Assembly: GCF_000003605.2 (NCBI RefSeq)
Contig: NW_003124899.1
Coordinates: 486,179-538,755, forward strand
DNA from: Saccoglossus kowalevskii
Lineage: Eukaryota; Hemichordata; Enteropneusta; Harrimaniidae
DNA length: 52,577 nucleotides
Direction: 5' to 3'
Of the stretch, positions 1 to 14,644 are shown one piece after another. The position numbers and the translations under genes are program-made. The notes beneath the pieces were generated by a model that worked only from the letters and a program-made list of their open reading frames with translations, was not told the origin of the DNA and did not search any database. How positions within the stretch are numbered: position 1 is the first letter of the stretch; every line of letters starts with the position of its first letter.

Positions 1-40
1 TCAGCGAAAATAATTCCAGCGAAAATAAAGTATTCCACAA
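1..40. mobile_element. Right half of a TACTGT-type palindromic MITE, cut by window edge
   Basis: The first bases repeat the CAGCGAAAA...CCAGC...AAATAAAGTATTCCACA pattern seen at the right end of the copy at 35149-35335. The left half would lie outside the window. Confidence 0.6.
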
Positions 41-3000
41 TATGCAAAATTTGAAATGGCTTGAATGGTTCAGAAATGCAGCATCACGGAAACTAATATT
101 TGCAATTGGTTTTTGACAAATTTTAAACTTTGTTTCTGAACTTTTACCCACTTGTAAAGAATGCAGCGTTTAGGCGCGAATACAGGACTTAATTGATTTC
201 TCATATTTTAACCCCTGTTGCTATATTTTATATTTCAAAGCATGCAGGGGTGTGGCAGTTTTATTAATCATTAAATCACTCCTCCATTCCAGTCATACCA
301 ACCTATTATATTATAGGCCTGTTGCATTTAATCACAGACTATGTCAGTATATAAAATATCCTGTAAACAGAGCCCCAGTAAATGAACTTTTGTTATACAC
401 ACTAGTATGTGTTTGAAGTTCATGTTGAGCAAAATTAACTATAGCATTTTGTTTGCTCACCTATATAAAGGTCATCTGGGGCCAAGTAGATGGCATGTAT
501 GCCACAATAAGGTCAATATTGTCAAGTACTGATTTTCCTGATAACATTATCTTGTGTGGTATTTTGTACGGAGTGTTTGTTGTTGCGACGTGAACTGCCA
601 GTAAGAGGTGTATTGTAAATAGTTGCATGTATGATGTTTAATGTGGATATATTTGTTGGTGATGGTTGTGGAAATTCTAGTACTTGCCTTAGTGATGTCA
701 TTGTTGGTGTCAATGTCTACGTTGTTTATGAAGATATCATTGTTTCATGTAGGTAGTATTACAAGTTTTTTTTTATTTATTTAATCAATTACGTCAAAGA
801 GAAATTTTAAAAAATCAGAGACAATTATCTAGCAGTGAATTGCATTTTCTGCGAGGTGCATAGGACAGAGACTCGTGACGACGTTCATGAAATTTTGACG
901 CAAATGCTCGCATATTTAAATTATGTGTATTTCTTGCAGCGATAATTTAACCGTTTAAATGATTTGCATAACAACATGACTATAATATAGGTATGCTCAT
1001 TTATTACATCATGATGTATGTGGGGGCAGTACGCTGTATTGAATGAGGTTTTTGTTATTAATGCCCTGTTGTGTTAATTTGTACTGAATATTTGCTGTAG
1101 CACTCGCTGATTATTGTCTCCCAAATGCATGCGTATCAGACTGGCACAGTATCTATAATAGAAAAGTGTGTATTGGACAGTTGATTGCATTTGTCCTTGA
1201 GATATTGAGATATTGTCAATGTGGTAATTTTTTGATGTTATTGCGACATTCAGAAATTACCATGTATTTACGTTTGTTTGGAATATTACTACAAAATTGG
1301 TGTACCTTAAGCGTCAGATTATGTCTTTTAGTTTTGTTTTTACTGTAGTTGTCCAGGTAAGCGCCAAGGGTCCTGAACATGGAAAATTGCCAAAAAATAG
1401 GAGTGGGCGTATGCCCAGACATCTCCTTCAAAAAAACGAAAATTCACGAAAATTGCCCATACTCAGATCAAACTGTGGCAGTAAATAGAATAGCTAATGA
1501 AAACATGCAATGGAAATAAATGAACAATATGCAACATTAGAAGTGTAACAAAAATAATTTATTGCTTATAATGTGACAAATAAACCAGAAATAATAAAAA
1601 TCGACAGTGAGGAATCAATTTAATTAGGATTTCTCCACCGCAAACATGCCCAATACACGTGAACTCAAAATGAACAAAAATGTCAGGGGTTAAATTATTT
1701 CCAGTCATACATGAACAATAATAATTTATGAATTTACACAGTAAAAATTTGCATGATTTATCATTTTCACATCCGAATCTTTACATTGCAATGTACATAG
1801 ACATTTTGACAGTACTGGTAATATGCATTGTATCTTGTATGCCAGGATAGTATTCTACCATTAATCATACTGATACCATCTGAAATGGTGTCCCACTTTT
1901 ATGTTCTCATTAAAAAGAAGAATATATGTGTCACCTGCAGAGGGTGCGTTTCTCATTTATAGAGGGCGCTGTTTAGTTGGTCACCATTAAAAAAAAAATG
2001 TATATGCCAATAAGTTTTCACTAATTTCTGTTCTGTAATATGCTAGTCCGTGGCAACTTTTATTTATTTTCGAGCTTGTCAATTGAATTGTAGATTTCAC
2101 CGATAACTTAGGCAATCAGCATGGCAGAGTGTTTATGACAACATTGGGCCAACAGTTTATCTTATATATATTCTTGGTGTAGTGGTCAGCCGGGGAAACA
2201 TTTTTAAATGTTTGTGAAATTACTGCTCTAATCTGGAACTCATCCAGCTAGTTGACTGGTCTGTATTATGGTAGTATTGAAACACAGGAAATTCACATGC
2301 TTATATGTTTACCGTACCTCAAAAGGTGATCCAATATTTTTAAGATAACAATCTAAGTAAAACAATCTGTGTGCATCTTTAGTTGCACAGTTTCGCATTT
2401 CTCCACCAAACTTGTACTCTTTTGTTGAACTGTGTAATCTCAATTCCACCACGTACGGTGTTTTATTTATGTTGTTGATAATGTAACTTTACGTCATTTG
2501 GCTTCTTTTTAAAATTCGTATACAATATACAGGGACGTAGACTTCATGATTTTTGGAGGAACGAATCATGGTGGTTAATGTATAGGAATTGCCAAGACTT
2601 GGAAAACAAATATTTTTGTAAGTACAATACTGTCGCATTTTCTTTATTGAAACTTCAGTGTGTTTTTGTCAGTGTTTACACGTTTTGAGTCTGTTACTTT
2701 GAGTTATCTGTGTCCCTGTCTGTGTGGTTCTCCGCCCTCCTTAATTATGGTGCATAGTGTGGTTGAGAATGGGACCTTTGAAGTTTTAATAATATAGTAA
2801 GCACTGCGGTTCTAGTTGAACAGTTTGTGTAAAATGTTTGCTATACCAATCCACCACACTGGTGTGACTGAACTGCTTGTTTGCAATCCTTGAAGCATGA
2901 AACCGAAGATTCCATCTTCCTTTCCAACAGTTATTGTTCCTGGTAATCCTGTCAGTACGTGTGACCTTCGTTAAGATTATGACGTCTTCATTTCAAGCTC

Positions 3001-6000
3001 GTAATTTGTCAAACTTGTTTACCCGAATCCAGTGACTGCATAATGTGCTGTTCGTTTATTAACGAATCAACAAATTCTGTCTTCATGTCTAAATTATTCA
3101 TGTACTGTATTCCCTCTATTACAAGTGCACGTTACCTGGTAAAGTGATTTATTGCGATCTTAGAAGTCCTGCTTGTAAAACAATGTCTTTTTGGTTTGTT
3201 GCTGTTGTCTGAAACACCAACATCAACAAGTATTGTATAACCATTTATTTTCACTGGCAATTTAATTTCATTAATTTGATATTTTGAGAAATTTCACTGG
3301 GGTTTAATTTAAGTTCACATACATAGCAAAAAGACAACAAGTTCTATTGTTATACTACATGTTCATAGGGATTTAAGTTAGCGGATTATACTTATCAGTG
3401 AATAATTAATGCTTTTAGAGTAATCATCAAAAATAATTGCGAATCAAATGATACAGTCAAAATGCACGCTTAACATTTTGTGTGAATGTACAAACAGAAT
3501 GTATCTTGGTTTTTGAGATCAGCAGCTCCTTCTTAATTCAAGTTATATTTCTGAATATGGTGTTGAGCAGTGGATGTACTCAATACTCATACTACTGACT
3601 GACACCAAAGATCAAAGTCCCATGTTTACATGCTTTCCACAAAAGTGTGTGTTTAGTTTGTCTTGAATTTATCCCTGTGTGAAATTCATCCAATAAATAA
3701 AATACATTTTAAAACTATACTATTTAAAACTATATACCATTTTTCCTTCATTTGAAGTACATGTAAGCTGAAAATAGGGGTTTATTTTAGCTCTTTTAGA
3801 ATCACACTCTGTCTTTTTATTGTTCTTTAATGTTGTCTGATCAATTTTTCATCAAAAATAATTATTTGTTATTAAAGTTATACAAAATTGCATCAAAATC
3901 ATAGAAATGAGAAAAAAAATTAATAGTGAAAAAAAGCTCCCAAATAAATGCACAAATAAGATGTTAGCGTAAACATGCACGTCTATGATTAATTCAATAC
4001 AATGTATGTAGTTGTATTCTCCGATGCTTCCTGATTATTTCAGTTCCCCACGAAAACAAACGTTGATGTGTGTCATTAAGCAAGATTTAGATTAAATGTT
4101 AGTTTTGCACTTGAGTCATGTCCTGTTTCTGTAAACAACTGGTTGTTGTGTCATCATATCATCATCCTGCGATGTCGATACTCTAGAGAGTAGCACTAAA
4201 TTGATAAATTGTACAATAGACATGATCCATTACGACTGAATACTTGTAATCAAATCCTTAGTAAACAGGTACTTCCTTTTCGGTTTCACAGGTTGCTGCC
4301 GACACTATTGTACATAGTCTAAAGTGTTGTCTTCCGGTGTGGTTTAGAGCGTAACCGTTAAGATTGATAATATATGACTCATTCATTCATGTGTTTATCT
4401 CCTTTGTGCTTTCTCCAGGGGAGCTGTCTTCATGTCTCAGAATTATTCACTGTGTGCTGCACGGTGTATGGTTTTTATATTGTCCCTGCGGCCATTTCCT
4501 CTGTTCTAGATGAAGAAGTTAATATCGTCAAGCTAGATGTGAAATTTATTAGTTCACTTTCTTGAGTCTGCTGTATAGTCCATTATTAAGAAAGCCTATT
4601 TTATTTATTCTGGTGTTTGAGCTTGTAATCAGCACATAGTAGATAGAGGTATAGTTCATTTGGTGAGGTAGGGAACATTGTATGTTGCTGCCCTCTTTAG
4701 AGGTTGAAATTAAAAATTAAAGTTGTCTGTCCATTGGACAGGCTATTCCAATTGGTGATGTACCTGTTCCTAGAAAATAAATTAATTCATGCTTGATTCA
4801 TCATCATTTTATAAATCTTAAAACTCTGAAAGCAATTTTTTTGAACATCAGCAACTTGAGACAAACCCATTTGGTCGGCTAGTAAAAACTTGATATCTGC
4901 TTTTTCACCTTTTTCATCAACAGTTAAAAGAAATATCCTGCTTATTTTGTGTGATTGTTCACTACATACTAAATGTTATGGTCTGTACAAGTGGCAGTGA
5001 TCAATACGAGCTTCATCGATATGCAAAATACACCTAATGTTCCTATTCTAAACTGATCAAGCTATTCAAACATTCATTTGAGAACTTAAATAGTAATGAT
5101 AGTCAAGAAAAGGGGCAGCATTTTGTTCATGTTGGGTGTCTATGAAACAACTTTCATGTACTTGGGCAATGTATACGAGGTGGAGGTAATTCATACCTCA
5201 AAGATTTGCCAATGCTAGACCTGGTCTATGGTGGGACTGTGATCTCACTTGGTATTATGTACCATACATCCTACCCTGAAAAACCAATAAATCAAATTAT
5301 AAATCCTGCACTGTCCTGTAAAAACTCCTTTGTCTTTCTGTATAAATCTCACCATTGTTCACAGGAGTACCACAATGCACCATATGAGAAACATAGTGCA
5401 TTATGGGAGTACCACAATGCCTTTACGTAATTGAGATGTGCGTATGGGTTTTCAATTTCCCTTTCGATGACTATTTTTCAAGGTGCAACGACCTAGACAC
5501 ATGAGGTAACACGATCACGTCGTTGGAAGAATTGGGGGTTTCATGGTTTCGCCCCTTTTGAATTATTAACTAATACTCAGCACACGTACTGCAATGTTGG
5601 GATGGCACAGATAGACAGGATGTCTCTTATAGCACACTGCAATGGGGACTTATTAGTGTCATATGCTCCATTAACTCCATTGTAAAGAGATTCTAAAAGT
5701 CAGTCAGCACATCAAGGATATCAAGAATGATTACTCTCCCATCCACCACTGTTTAGTTCATTCATTCAATAAACAAAGTGTAAAGTTTACACTAATAAGT
5801 CAAAATCCTTAGCTATAGTCACTGAGTATGCTGAATGCATACACATCTGGGTGTTGATAGGAGTTTTCATCTTTATTGTCATATACAGGTCACAGGTAGC
5901 TAGCAGCAGACTTGTTAATTTCAGATTAGTATTCATGATGACGTCTTTGATGTTATTAGGTACCGGTAATATGGTAGTTTTCTGAGGTCAGCTAAATATA

Positions 6001-9000
6001 CAAGGGCGGGTATTTTGATAACTGATCATAACAAAGCCTGTAGATACGCTTCGGTGTCCTTATATACTCACTCACATTTTATATGAAATTGACATGCTTT
6101 ATTCAATATATACTTATCGATATCTCTGAGAATTGTTATATTCCACTGTTCATTAGTGAAAATATAGTTTTAAAATTACCGGTATCACCATTTCATTAGT
6201 GAGAAATCAAATTCTCACTAATTCTCATTCTTTGTCTGTGAAACTTTGTTAAACGAATAGTGGGAATTTAAAGTCTTGGCAATTAATTAAATTTAAATTT
6301 AAAAGTCTTGTCGAACTATGAAAAAGTGTCAGTTTCTGGTTCTGGTCTTGCACTTTTTACCAATATTAATTGATATTTTGTGCTGTTTGTAAACAACAAC
6401 ACGCCATGGCCGTTTGCTGCATGCACAGGTGATGACTCCCTCTCTTTAACTAATTTGAAAAGGTTCTAAAGAATGAATGTTATAATGTTTGTTTGTTTGT
6501 TGAACAGTACATGCCATTACCTAATCTAAAATTGTCAAATGTTACTTGAATAGATTTATTTGATTTGTAATTGTACCTGCAAACTCTATGTATTATAATC
6601 ATCTATAAAAGTAAAACTGACATTTCAATCATACTTTTCCATGGATTCTGCTGGATCTGAAAAATCTGATTTCTCTCCACAAAGGAGCAGCATTAATATC
6701 TAATTTTCTTTGCTTTCTTTTTGAAATACCAAATTTAGCTACACATGCGCTTACATAAATTACATACTAGGTGTTTTTTTGGTTTATCAGAGACTCTCTT
6801 CTAGTAGAGCAAAGACAATTTTTGTCCACAGTGGTCTGTTGTACCTGGTATGTATTGCATATGCTTGTGTTTAGAAACACATACATGTAACTGGTATGTA
6901 GAGCAACATTGTCCTACAAACCACATATGCTTTGAAAGGGACACCTGTCAATCCCTGGGACTGTGTTGTGGATTCATGGTGATACCCTTATTCTACCAGG
7001 TTTATGCTGTACATATCTCATCTTCGTTTTTTGTGAATTCACTGTTAGACGTCTCGTAATAATAACACTTTATTTAGCGAGAGTTTAAATTTATTACAAG
7101 GCAAGGTGCATCCGAATAGTGATATATAGTTTGCTTGATTCACTCGCTACTTAAAAACCATGTACTGTTGTTTACAGTCTTCCAATTAAAAAAGAAATAC
7201 GTCTTAGTGTAAATTACTGAATACGGTATTGAAATGGTTGCCCACAGAGGGCTGAAACTATTTGTTAGTTGCCCGCCCCATCGCATGCGTAATGCATGAA
7301 CAGTGAGTCTGCAAAAGCTCACTGACCAATCCTATAATTATTCTTTTCTACAAGGAGAAACACTGTCCTTTGGAGAATTGCAAAAAAAAAAAAAAGCGGA
7401 CAACAGTATCTACTGGAAGTGCTTGCCCAAGCACCAAGAGATCAGATTCTTATAATAGAAACTCTGGTATTTTGATTTTGAAAGCTTTCTTAACCATGGT
7501 GTCTTTGGGGGATTGGGTATGGCTTTGCTATCAAATCCCGGCGGGGGGTTGCTTGGCATTTCTGTATATATGCATATGCTTATAGATTAAAGCTCTTTTG
7601 TACCATATTCCCACTGGCACTCACACTCCATCATATTAATGAATTGCCACTGAAGTGGTTGACATAACAGTTTATTTTGAAGGGGTATTCTGCAATGCAT
7701 GGTGGGAGTGATGCCATTAAGGTTCGTCCGTCACTCGGTCAGTTTGAACTTTAATAAATATATAAGAACATTTAACCCTGAGAGTGACACAAGTAATTGT
7801 GCCTGGCTGCTTTTATAACGGTCATGATGTATGTCCCTTACATCATTTGGCAATTTAAAGGTATTCGTAAAGAATGTAATTTGCAAAAGTTGCCGTGATT
7901 TAAATGAAATGTTCAGTACTGCAAAAGTTGTCAATGACACTTCCACCAAATTAAAGTTGTTTACAGCCACTATGTTTATAAATAGTAGATATGCAGTTGA
8001 AATAAAAGATTTGAATATCAACTTTAGGAAATTAAAAACTAACAATTACTACCCATACATCATTACCGTCAGTAAATTCTTCTATGCATACACATATCCA
8101 CTCCACTTTCTTCTGAAATAACTCGTCCTTATAACCAGGATCTTTGATTCCTACACCTGTTTATGGATATGTCGTCATAGTGCATTATTGGCCAGGTTGT
8201 GTGCAATGCAGTTTTGCGACAAAAGTGATCGATTGGACGCAAACAGTCCCATAATGCTTTGCAGTCCATCCGTGAAATGTGCCTTTATTTACTGTCATGT
8301 GGTGCATGGATATAACCCTTCAAGTGTGTTATCAGGCTCTATTGATAGATCTTCCGGGTGATTTATTGGTAATCGACATAAGGTAGGATATTTACTGGAT
8401 GCTATGCTGGTCAATGAATGGTATAGAATCTGGAACATTCCATTATGTAGAAACTTAACTTAAATATCACTCGTGTATGCTTCAGTTTGATTAACAGAAT
8501 GCAGTGTCATGATGAGACATTTCACTGTCAAGAAAACACAGTGTGGCGAAAAATTAATCCCTCTCTTCTCTTTTCCTGCCTTCCATTCCCTCCAAACTGC
8601 ACCTGTGACCAAACCTGCCTTTCACTATCAAATTTAAACTTTGAAAGTGGTGCAAAGTTTTTTTTCATTTTTGACGCTGATTTCACTCATGGTTTCACCA
8701 GCCTCAGTAAAACTTTTGAGAGCCACTCCAGCATGAATACCTGTAAATAGTTAAGTCAATAACACCTGGTTATAACAATAGCCTGTGACACCTTGACTGT
8801 TTGCTTTGTTCATTACCGTATTCTAGAGCCTCCTTATTTTGTCGCCGTCATCTGACACAGATGCTGTGCGTTACTGGGGCATCTGCGGCAATGTATGACA
8901 CTTAGCATTGTCACACTCATTACACGAACTGCCGCTACGTGTCGTCCGTCTACCCTATCTACAGGATGCTATATTTCAACTAGAGTTTGGATAAATTTGG

Positions 9001-9576
9001 TAAGTTTCTAAACGTCAATGTCAGTTATATGATCTTGTGTTTGTCAAATTGTACTTTTTTTTTGAATATGCTTTTCACTTAGATCACATGATCGCATGTG
9101 TACTTTGATGGCAAGAAAACGGCTTTTCATATCAGACATATCAATTCTTTGTGCTGAGTTACAGTTATTAATTGCCGTCTCCTTTTTGTCGTTCTCCTTT
9201 ACAACACTACACACAATTGGAAAGTTGTGAATGAGCGAGATGTGTGAACAACAATTCTTGAGGTGCGAATTAAGTTGTTGTCTTTTCTGCCACGAAAGTA
9301 GCAACCTTTATTTGTTCTTCTTTTCAAAGCTATATCCGTCGAATCCAAGCAGTAATATTGAGAACAGAGAATTGACTAATAAGTTTCAGCTCAACAGCTC
9401 AGAGGCTTAAATCTTTGTTGAACTTTTTCAAAGTTAGATCAAAGTTTGTTCATCTTTGTCATTTTGTTTCAACAGTTGTGGGATATTGTAAAAGCGATCA
9501 TTGCAAAGTACAGTCAGTCGTTCCACATTCCAACAGTCTTTACTTTATACCTTGTTGGTGTGCAGTTCAGCAGTTT
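41..9576. other. AT-rich stretch without supported gene
   Basis: I read both strands and found only short chance reading frames (under about 105 codons), with no recognisable domain, no coding-like composition and no convincing splice-site pairs. It could be intergenic DNA upstream of the exchange factor gene or part of a very long first intron. Overlapping opposite-strand frames at 7731-8121 are typical of AT-rich non-coding DNA. Confidence 0.6.
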
Positions 9577-9820
9577 AACCTTTTCAGCACAAGTTCCCAA
9601 TTTTTATCACAAAATACCCCTAGTCCTGTTTATAGTCTGCACTTTCCTTCAGAAATGAGACAAAATACCCCTAGTCCTGTTTATAGTCTGCACTTTCCTT
9701 CAGAAATGAGACAAAATACCGGTAGTCAATTAAAAAACTGTAAATTGTATCAAATTTTGTCAGTTGGCTCCAAAATTAAGATTCATTTCCAGAAATATTG
9801 AAGAATATTTGAAAAATTTC
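9577..9820 (+). repeat. Dispersed repeat, copy 1, with internal 51-bp tandem duplication
   Basis: It shares its start (AACCTTTTCA), its middle (GTCTGCACTTTCCTTC against TTCTCCACTTTCCTTC) and its end (CATTTCCAGAAATATTGAAG) with 16318-16508, in the same orientation. Within this copy a 51-bp segment at 9609-9659 is repeated exactly at 9660-9710. No coding content is recognised; the open frame here comes from the duplication being a multiple of three. Confidence 0.75.
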
Positions 9821-12800
9821 GTATACGACAATCAAAATGACTCATTTCCTTTATTGTAACGCACAAAATAATGGCGTTAAACTACATACATGTGCTCATT
9901 TCTGGTGTTCTAATACAATTATTATTAAAAAAATGAACAACATGAAACCACAATTGTAATATTCACAATTAAAACAGACATCTTTTGGTATTGCTGACAG
10001 GGTTTAAGGTTTGGATTTAATAGACCTGATAAAGGACAATTTTATCTCCAAAAAGGTGACAAAGGCAGCAGGTTATTATGAATGTGTACCCAGGCAGATA
10101 CAGATGTGATTCTCACATCATTGGTCAGATGGTAAACCACTCGAATTCTGAGCTACTTCTCTCTGCCGTGTAATTTCCATCAATCTTACTTGATGATTAC
10201 AGTTGAAATGCCTTCACATTTGAGGTTGGTTTCAAATAGTTCTACTCTGTGTTTTCTTTGCATCTGTCTTGTTTTCTCCTCTTGTCAAGTGGTCGGTCGC
10301 CCCACATGACAACGAGAGTACAGTTGATCTCTTATTCAGGTATGGTCTGAAATACATATCATGTTTTTTTCCCACAGTGAGGGTTGGTGAACTCGCTGAG
10401 GGAAGTATTTTTTTTTTTTGGTAAACGAAAAAGAAAGTATTTAAGCCAATATGGCAACATCAAGTCTTCTATCTTTTAGTTAGTTTCTTATTAAGTAATC
10501 TGGTTCTAACTGGTTGTAACTGGTTTTGCATTCAAATGAGTATGTACCGGTATAAGATTCTGTTAAACCTTATAGATTTCTTATTAAATTTCTCATTTGC
10601 ATACAGATACAGAAGATTATTCTTTGAGTGGATTTTATAGTAAAGGGCGAATTGATTTTGTCTTGAACAACTGTTATTTCAACAATTAAAAATAATGTAC
10701 TCTCAAATTAACTTCATGAGAGACAAATTTTTGTAAATTTGTGTGAAGCAGCAACTTTTGCAAAATGATGTCCCTCAAATTGTCAATTCATCTTAGAAAT
10801 ACATTTCTCGTGAGATCTCGCCTATTGCGCGAAAGATCAAATATCTACATGAAAAGCCAAACATCTTTTCAGAAAATCGTAATGATTAGTCAGAGTCTGA
10901 AATTGGTGACTATTAATTTGGGTTCTGTCTGTTTGTCTGTGCATCCAGAGTCATTTCCCTGAAATGTTTGGACCGATCACATTCAAACTTAACATATAGA
11001 CCATGTATGACTTGCACATCAATTTTCATTACCATTTTTTTCAAGTATGGCTGAATGGGGGCCATTTTGGCCCTCAAAATTGCTAAATTCTTATACTTGA
11101 ATGTGGCAGGGGTCGCTTCTCAGAAATGAACAGGGCAATTCCATTCAAGCTTTGTATCTTCAGTCCATACTAGAAACCTATTTTCAAGTGGTAAGTGCAG
11201 GGACTTGAACATTCATCTCGCATAAATACACAAAATTCCCACAAAATTATATTGTTTTTAGGGTCTGAAATAGGTCAGTTCAGGTCTATTAAGCAAGAGA
11301 CAAGTTTATATAAGCTTGGTTTTCTGTCCAATCCTGCATAACAACAATTTTGATTGCAAATTTCCAATAGGTCAATATTGTCTTGTATTGAGATTTGGAA
11401 AACCAACATCAGTTTCAGTTAGCTGTTGTTTAGGGCATACCGGTATCTATTGTCCTCCAAGTTTGCTTTCTGATTACATGTAATGCACTCATTTGTGTTT
11501 ACTCATCCATTCCCACCCAGCAGTACAAAGAACAGTTGATTTTGAAGTTGCCTCTCCGAAGTGTGATGACAACCTGATGACATCATTTTATCAATGTTAA
11601 TGTCTATTCTATTTGTAGGACAACTTGGCCTGATTCGTCTTCACGTGATCTGGTCTTGTCACTTGAAATATCTTTATTTGATTTTCAATCCACTGTTTCT
11701 CCTACAATAAATCAGTACAAACAAAACCCTGTGGAAGTATGGCAATCTATTTTACATATATTTTAATAAGAAATCTAAAGTTAATTACACAGAACACACC
11801 AAGTAACCAAGTTTCAACACAAATATGTACTGATGTACTGTTGCTAGTACAGGTGTCTTCACCTTCAACCTTTGAACTTTGATGCATTCGCTGTTCAAAT
11901 TTGTTCACATTGTACTTAATTTGCTAATTATGATGCCGTTATAGATGGTATCACAACAAATGTAATTTTTAGTGTACATTGTATGTGCATTTCGAATAGA
12001 ACAATATTGTATTGTTACAGTATTTTGTACCCGAGTGTAGTATGTTTTTGTCGGCAACTTCAAGTGCATCATGCGCTAATGTTTGCATTCCAGTACTGAT
12101 AATCCCACGCTGCCCCTGCTGCTTTAAATTTATGGCTTATACAATGATTGAAATATCCGTCAAGGATGACAAGTTTAGTTGTGTCTGTTTGATTCCTGAG
12201 GAGAGTGGTACTATTGTATGCATGACATGAATTCCAAAACTCAATCTTGATATTCCAGTGATTTTGCTGTGGCTGAGTAGGTCCTTAGCGTTATCATGCT
12301 CTAATGGTATTATATTTCTTACTATGGCCATATGATTATGATTCTGTACTGTTTGGCTGTTAGACATAGTCTAGTCAGCAGGTAACCCTGACATTGATGT
12401 TCATAAACATTTACATTATGGTAATAGTTTGAAATAATCCACTGTTTACGCTAGAGAGACCACATTTCTGATCATAAGCTTCTTTTCGCAGATGTCAAAA
12501 GAATCATAAAAAACCATAGGTTCTGTCCTTTTCAGGAATAAATTTTTGTAATTAACCGTATACAATCTAAATTCTAAAACATGCAGAGAATAGAAAATTC
12601 AGAATACATAAGTATGGTTCCTGTCAGATGGGGGATAATAAGTGGTCACATGCGCTGTTTTCTATCTCGGTGTGCAAATGTAAGAACTACACCATTCACA
12701 GAGAGTTGCAGTTTTCAACAGTGTTTCTTTCCTTCATTCGGTCTTATCAGCCCCAAGCTTTCAGAGCTGTGTAATTTGTGCTGTTTGTCCTGGAGTTGAT

Positions 12801-14589
12801 CTGACTGATGAATAAATTGTGCATGGCTCCAATGTAGTTGATGTGTTAAGTTGAAAATATCATTTTCATCTGATGTGCAAGGTTTTTTCAAGTCCTAATC
12901 CTCCTGTGTGAATGTTCAGAAATGTAAATTTAAAGTGCTTTGTCAAGACTCAAGTCCTGCCCACTCAATACACTTAACTGGGCTGTATGTGTTGGTTGGA
13001 AACTCAAGTATTCATCTACTATGAACGTACATATTGTATAGTCAATTTATACACAGACTTGCACAGGAATGTTTAAATCAAAATTACATCTCCAGATGTT
13101 TTCAAGCGATATTGGCAAATAATGCAACCTTTTTGAATCTCTTAAAACATGTGTTGTTCCTTTGTTGCAGCTAGCTATGACTACTTCTCATTTGTTATTT
13201 CCATTTCTATTTTAAACTTGTTGTTCCTTTCCTCTGCACAACATTTAGGAAAATAATGATTAAATACAGTCAAACTGACATGTACGTGTATAGTCAATAA
13301 ATCATTAACTCCATTAACCCTTCAGGGCCTGCATATTTAGTTATGCAAATCTATATTCACCTGGGGAGTCTACTGAGTAAAGCTGTCTGAGTGGAATATC
13401 TGGGCTCCCTAGTGTAAAGTTTGTTGATTCTTTCTATGTAATGCAGGTGTCATTTGTAGGTGTTGGCGCCATACATATTGGTTAATTGTGGATAAACTCT
13501 TAGAATCTCTATACCCATTGACTGAATATCCTCCTTTGTGTGCACCAAGTCCTTACCCTTACCCACTGTGTCCAACACCCACAGTGTGCACACCAGTACA
13601 TAACCATGAATTATTCAATTTTTCGCACAGCAGGATCACAAAAATGGCATTTCATGTTTAGTAAGCATGATTACCATATCTTGATAGCCGAAGATGTTTT
13701 TGGCGATGGAGTTTTTAGTATGCCTAACTTGCAATGATTTACATAATATATAATGCCAGGTATTTATACAGGTACATACCTTGATACATGTTTAATAGAG
13801 AAAATACGTTGCATAGAACAACTCAGATTATCTGTAACAGTCTAGGCGATGCATTAGCATATAGCTTCAAGTTGTGGGTTAAGTCGTAACTGATTGAGTC
13901 AAGTGCCATGCATGCCTCCAAGTCTGGGTCTTATATTACTTTGTAAAGTTTAATGTTCTATCGTGAGACATGGCCACCCTGGACAGAAATCCTTTGATGG
14001 TGTAATCCTTTCTCATAGAGTTTACATTACATCTAAGACCCTTTCTGACAAAAGATGCTGGCCACTTATGTGTCGTAAATCGTCTTTACGTGAAAATACT
14101 GAAGGGGTCTCCAGAGAGATTAGTAAGAAAGGGAATTAGGGGAGTCTAGTTTGACACTATGCAAAGCAACGCTCATGCTGCACACAAGAAAGGTGTTAAG
14201 TCCTGTTGTGGTACCTATTAGGTCACCTGTCCAAATCACTTTATTATCGTTTGCATGTAGATACATGACCACCTAATATTTAACCTGGATTTTCGTCATT
14301 TGGGTTTAGTTACACTACTGCTGTGAAATACTAATTCTGGTCATTTCAATCCAACTATAACATTATTTCAAAATTGTCATTGATGCTTGTCTGAGGGTGT
14401 ACTTTAATGCTTGCCAGATTTACAATTCAGAATTTACCTTTTGCCATTCTCACAATTATCCGCTTGAATGTGTTATTAAAAGTGTCATAATTCCAAAATC
14501 CCTAATAGAAATAGGATTGCAATTTATGAAGTTAATTTTATTTTTTGTTATTATTTACATGAATGCTACGCATCAAGCCCTGCATTTTT
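9821..14589. other. AT-rich stretch without supported gene
   Basis: No gene, RNA gene or clear repeat recognised. The part around 10960-11130 (GACCGATCACATTCAAACTTAACATA and on, too divergent to pair confidently) resembles the class of moderately repeated sequences seen at 25.1-26.0 kb. Otherwise nothing seen. Confidence 0.5.
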
Positions 14590-14644
14590 AGCTCCGCTGT
14601 CGACTTTGTCGAGCGGAGCTTATCATATGAGTGATTGTCCGTCG
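14590..14644 (+). repeat. Hairpin-headed dispersed repeat, copy 1 (runs into assembly gap)
   Basis: A perfect inverted pair, AGCTCCGCT and AGCGGAGCT, with inner CGAC/GTCG, forms a hairpin at 14590-14620. It is followed by TATCATATGAGTGATTGTCC. The same 55 bases occur at 52345-52399. The rest of the element is lost in the N run. Confidence 0.85.

Noticed and set aside
7731-8121. Overlapping 96- and 104-codon frames on opposite strands
   Set aside because: No recognisable domain, no splice context, AT-rich composition; chance frames.
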